Assembly (NCBI GenBank): GCA_934247115.1
Contig: CAKQIY010000075.1
Coordinates: forward strand, 1 to 5,317
Length of the DNA stretch: 5,317 nt
Origin: an uncultured Coprococcus sp.
Lineage (GTDB): Bacteria; Bacillota; Clostridia; Lachnospirales; Lachnospiraceae
Direction of reading: 5' to 3'
The notes below the pieces were generated by a model, which saw only the letters and a list, made by a program, of their open reading frames with translations, made no database searches and was not told the DNA's origin. Position numbers and translations under genes: made by a program. Shown here piece after piece: positions 4,771 through 5,317 of this stretch (positions are counted from its first letter, which is position 1; the number at the start of each line of letters is the position of its first letter).

Positions 4771-5016
4771 ATGGGATTTGGATTTGGGAAAAAGAAAAAA
4801 GCTAAACCAGCAGACGATGCAGCCCTGTCTGGTATGCAGACCAAGCTGGACGAGGACGGCAACGTTGAAATTGTCTCCAAGAATTTCAAGATGAAGCCGA
4901 CCCAGAAGCCATCCACGGATACTGAGAGCAGCGGCTCCACCTGGATATGCTGGGGATGCGGGCAGCCTACCAGCCAGGATGTATGTCCCGTATGTGGAAA
5001 GAAAAAAATTAAATAA
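4771..5016 (+). CDS. Small zinc-ribbon protein of unknown function
   Basis: An 81-residue protein. The start is glycine- and phenylalanine-rich and then strongly basic (MGFGFGKKKKAK). A polar middle follows, and the end is a four-cysteine zinc ribbon: Cys60 and Cys63 (CWGC), then Cys72 and Cys75 (CPVC), giving C-x2-C-x8-C-x2-C and a KKK tail. The cysteines should bind one zinc ion. Aromatic residues Trp58 and Trp61 flank the first pair. Such a module often contacts nucleic acid or protein, but nothing here identifies the partner. The frame is open further upstream to a TTG at 4708, but that lacks a ribosome site; the ATG at 4771 has AGGGG (4759-4763) with a 7-base spacer and is preferred. It lies 121 bases after the dehydrogenase on the same strand and ends at a strong terminator. 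I do not recognise the family by name. Confidence 0.75.
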   Translation: MGFGFGKKKKAKPADDAALSGMQTKLDEDGNVEIVSKNFKMKPTQKPSTDTESSGSTWICWGCGQPTSQDVCPVCGKKKIK

Positions 5017-5028
5017 CACACACAACGC

Positions 5029-5062
5029 AAAACGAGATTGCAATTTTCTGCAATCTCGTTTT
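5029..5062. terminator. Terminator hairpin between convergent genes, probably bidirectional
   Basis: AAAACGAGATTGCA (5029-5042) and TGCAATCTCGTTTT (5049-5062) pair perfectly over 14 bases around the loop ATTTTC. On the plus strand it starts 12 bases after the zinc-ribbon stop and ends in TTTTATGTTTAT. On the minus strand it ends in TTTTGCGTTGTG, so it can also serve the membrane-protein gene coming the other way. Confidence 0.85.
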
Positions 5063-5104
5063 ATGTTTATATACTATTCGCTATATCTTGTATATTAATT
5101 CGCC

Positions 5105-5114
5105 ATCGGCCGAT
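5105..5114. repeat. Ten-base palindrome ATCGGCCGAT
   Basis: A perfect palindrome in the 3' flank of the membrane-protein gene. It has no clear function and may be chance. Confidence 0.2.
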
Positions 5115-5154
5115 CCACTGCTTCCGGTATATCTTCTACTGTGAATACTGCCAA

Positions 5155-5317
5155 TTAAAATGTTATACCCATGGCATTTATCAGGAGTCCCCATGCAAGT
5201 CCTGCAGCATACAGTACCACTGCTATCCTTATATTCTCCGCAGGTCTGTGCCTGTTCATCCTGAAGAGTACTACAAGACCTACGCCCGCACTCACCAGAA
5301 GTCCTGACATCATGGCA
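5155..5317 (-). CDS. C-terminal end of an integral membrane protein, possibly a metal permease (runs off the window)
   Basis: The last 53 codons of a gene that enters from the right edge, ending at TAA (5155-5157). It reads AMMSGLLVSAGVGLVVLFRM, then a basic stretch NRHRPAENIR, then a second hydrophobic run ending in GLLINAMGITF. This gives two membrane helices (about residues 4-18 and 31-50 of the visible part) joined by a positively charged loop, which by the positive-inside rule should face the cytoplasm. The LSAGVGLLVLFR..N....ENLRI style of ending recalls the putative 10-helix manganese/arsenic exporter family (ArsP_2-like), but this is from memory and only a fragment is visible. No start, ribosome site or motif of function is present. 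It converges on the zinc-ribbon gene, with the shared hairpin between them. Confidence 0.7.
   Translation of the reverse strand, partial: AMMSGLLVSAGVGLVVLFRMNRHRPAENIRIAVVLYAAGLAWGLLINAMGITF

Noticed and set aside
5038..5307. 89-residue plus-strand open frame at the right end
   Set aside because: It begins inside the terminator hairpin, has a cysteine- and tyrosine-rich random-looking composition and overlaps the membrane-protein gene in antisense.
1..5317. CRISPR array, tRNA, rRNA, insertion sequence or phage module
   Set aside because: No spaced identical repeats, cloverleaf, ribosomal sequence, transposase or terminal inverted repeats are seen on either strand.

Overview
The window looks like chromosomal backbone from a low-to-mid-GC Gram-positive anaerobe of the Clostridia, most likely a Lachnospiraceae gut commensal (Roseburia/Agathobacter/Coprococcus-like). 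The basis is strong GGAGG ribosome sites, sigma-A-type promoters, stem-plus-T-tract terminators, and a gene set typical of that family: a CdaR-type regulator next to an orphan MsmX/UgpC-type sugar ATPase and upstream of ftsE. Genus cannot be settled from sequence alone. I see no insertion sequence, phage gene, CRISPR array, tRNA or rRNA.

Layout. Bases 1-125 (minus) are the first 41 codons of ftsE, with its own -10 element and a structured leader. Bases 376-1464 (minus) encode a CdaR/PucR-family helix-turn-helix regulator. Bases 1663-2775 (minus) encode an MsmX-type ABC ATPase, separated from the regulator by a strong terminator. Bases 2776-3159 are a 384-base AT-rich gap with a candidate promoter, an A-tract and phased short repeats. 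Bases 3160-3744 (minus) encode a membrane-anchored LytR_C-domain protein with its own promoter and a textbook terminator. At 3801-3851 two divergent promoters share their -35 region. Bases 3921-4649 (plus) encode a short-chain dehydrogenase with a TTG start that most resembles the EF-P 5-aminopentanone reductase (YmfI) group. Bases 4771-5016 (plus) encode an 81-residue zinc-ribbon protein. A bidirectional-looking hairpin at 5029-5062 separates it from the convergent 3' end of a membrane protein (5155-5317, minus).

How the genes relate. The genes appear mostly as independent units rather than one operon. MsmX-type ATPases energise several carbohydrate ABC importers whose own operons lack an ATPase, so msmX and the adjacent regulator may form a small carbon-uptake module. 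FtsE (divisome/cell-wall hydrolase control) and the LytR_C protein are both envelope-related. The reductase probably belongs to translation-factor modification or general ketone reduction.

I do not find convincing evidence of an undescribed multi-gene system. The points most worth a second look are the repeats upstream of msmX, the overlapping divergent promoters, the ftsE leader and the small zinc-ribbon gene.
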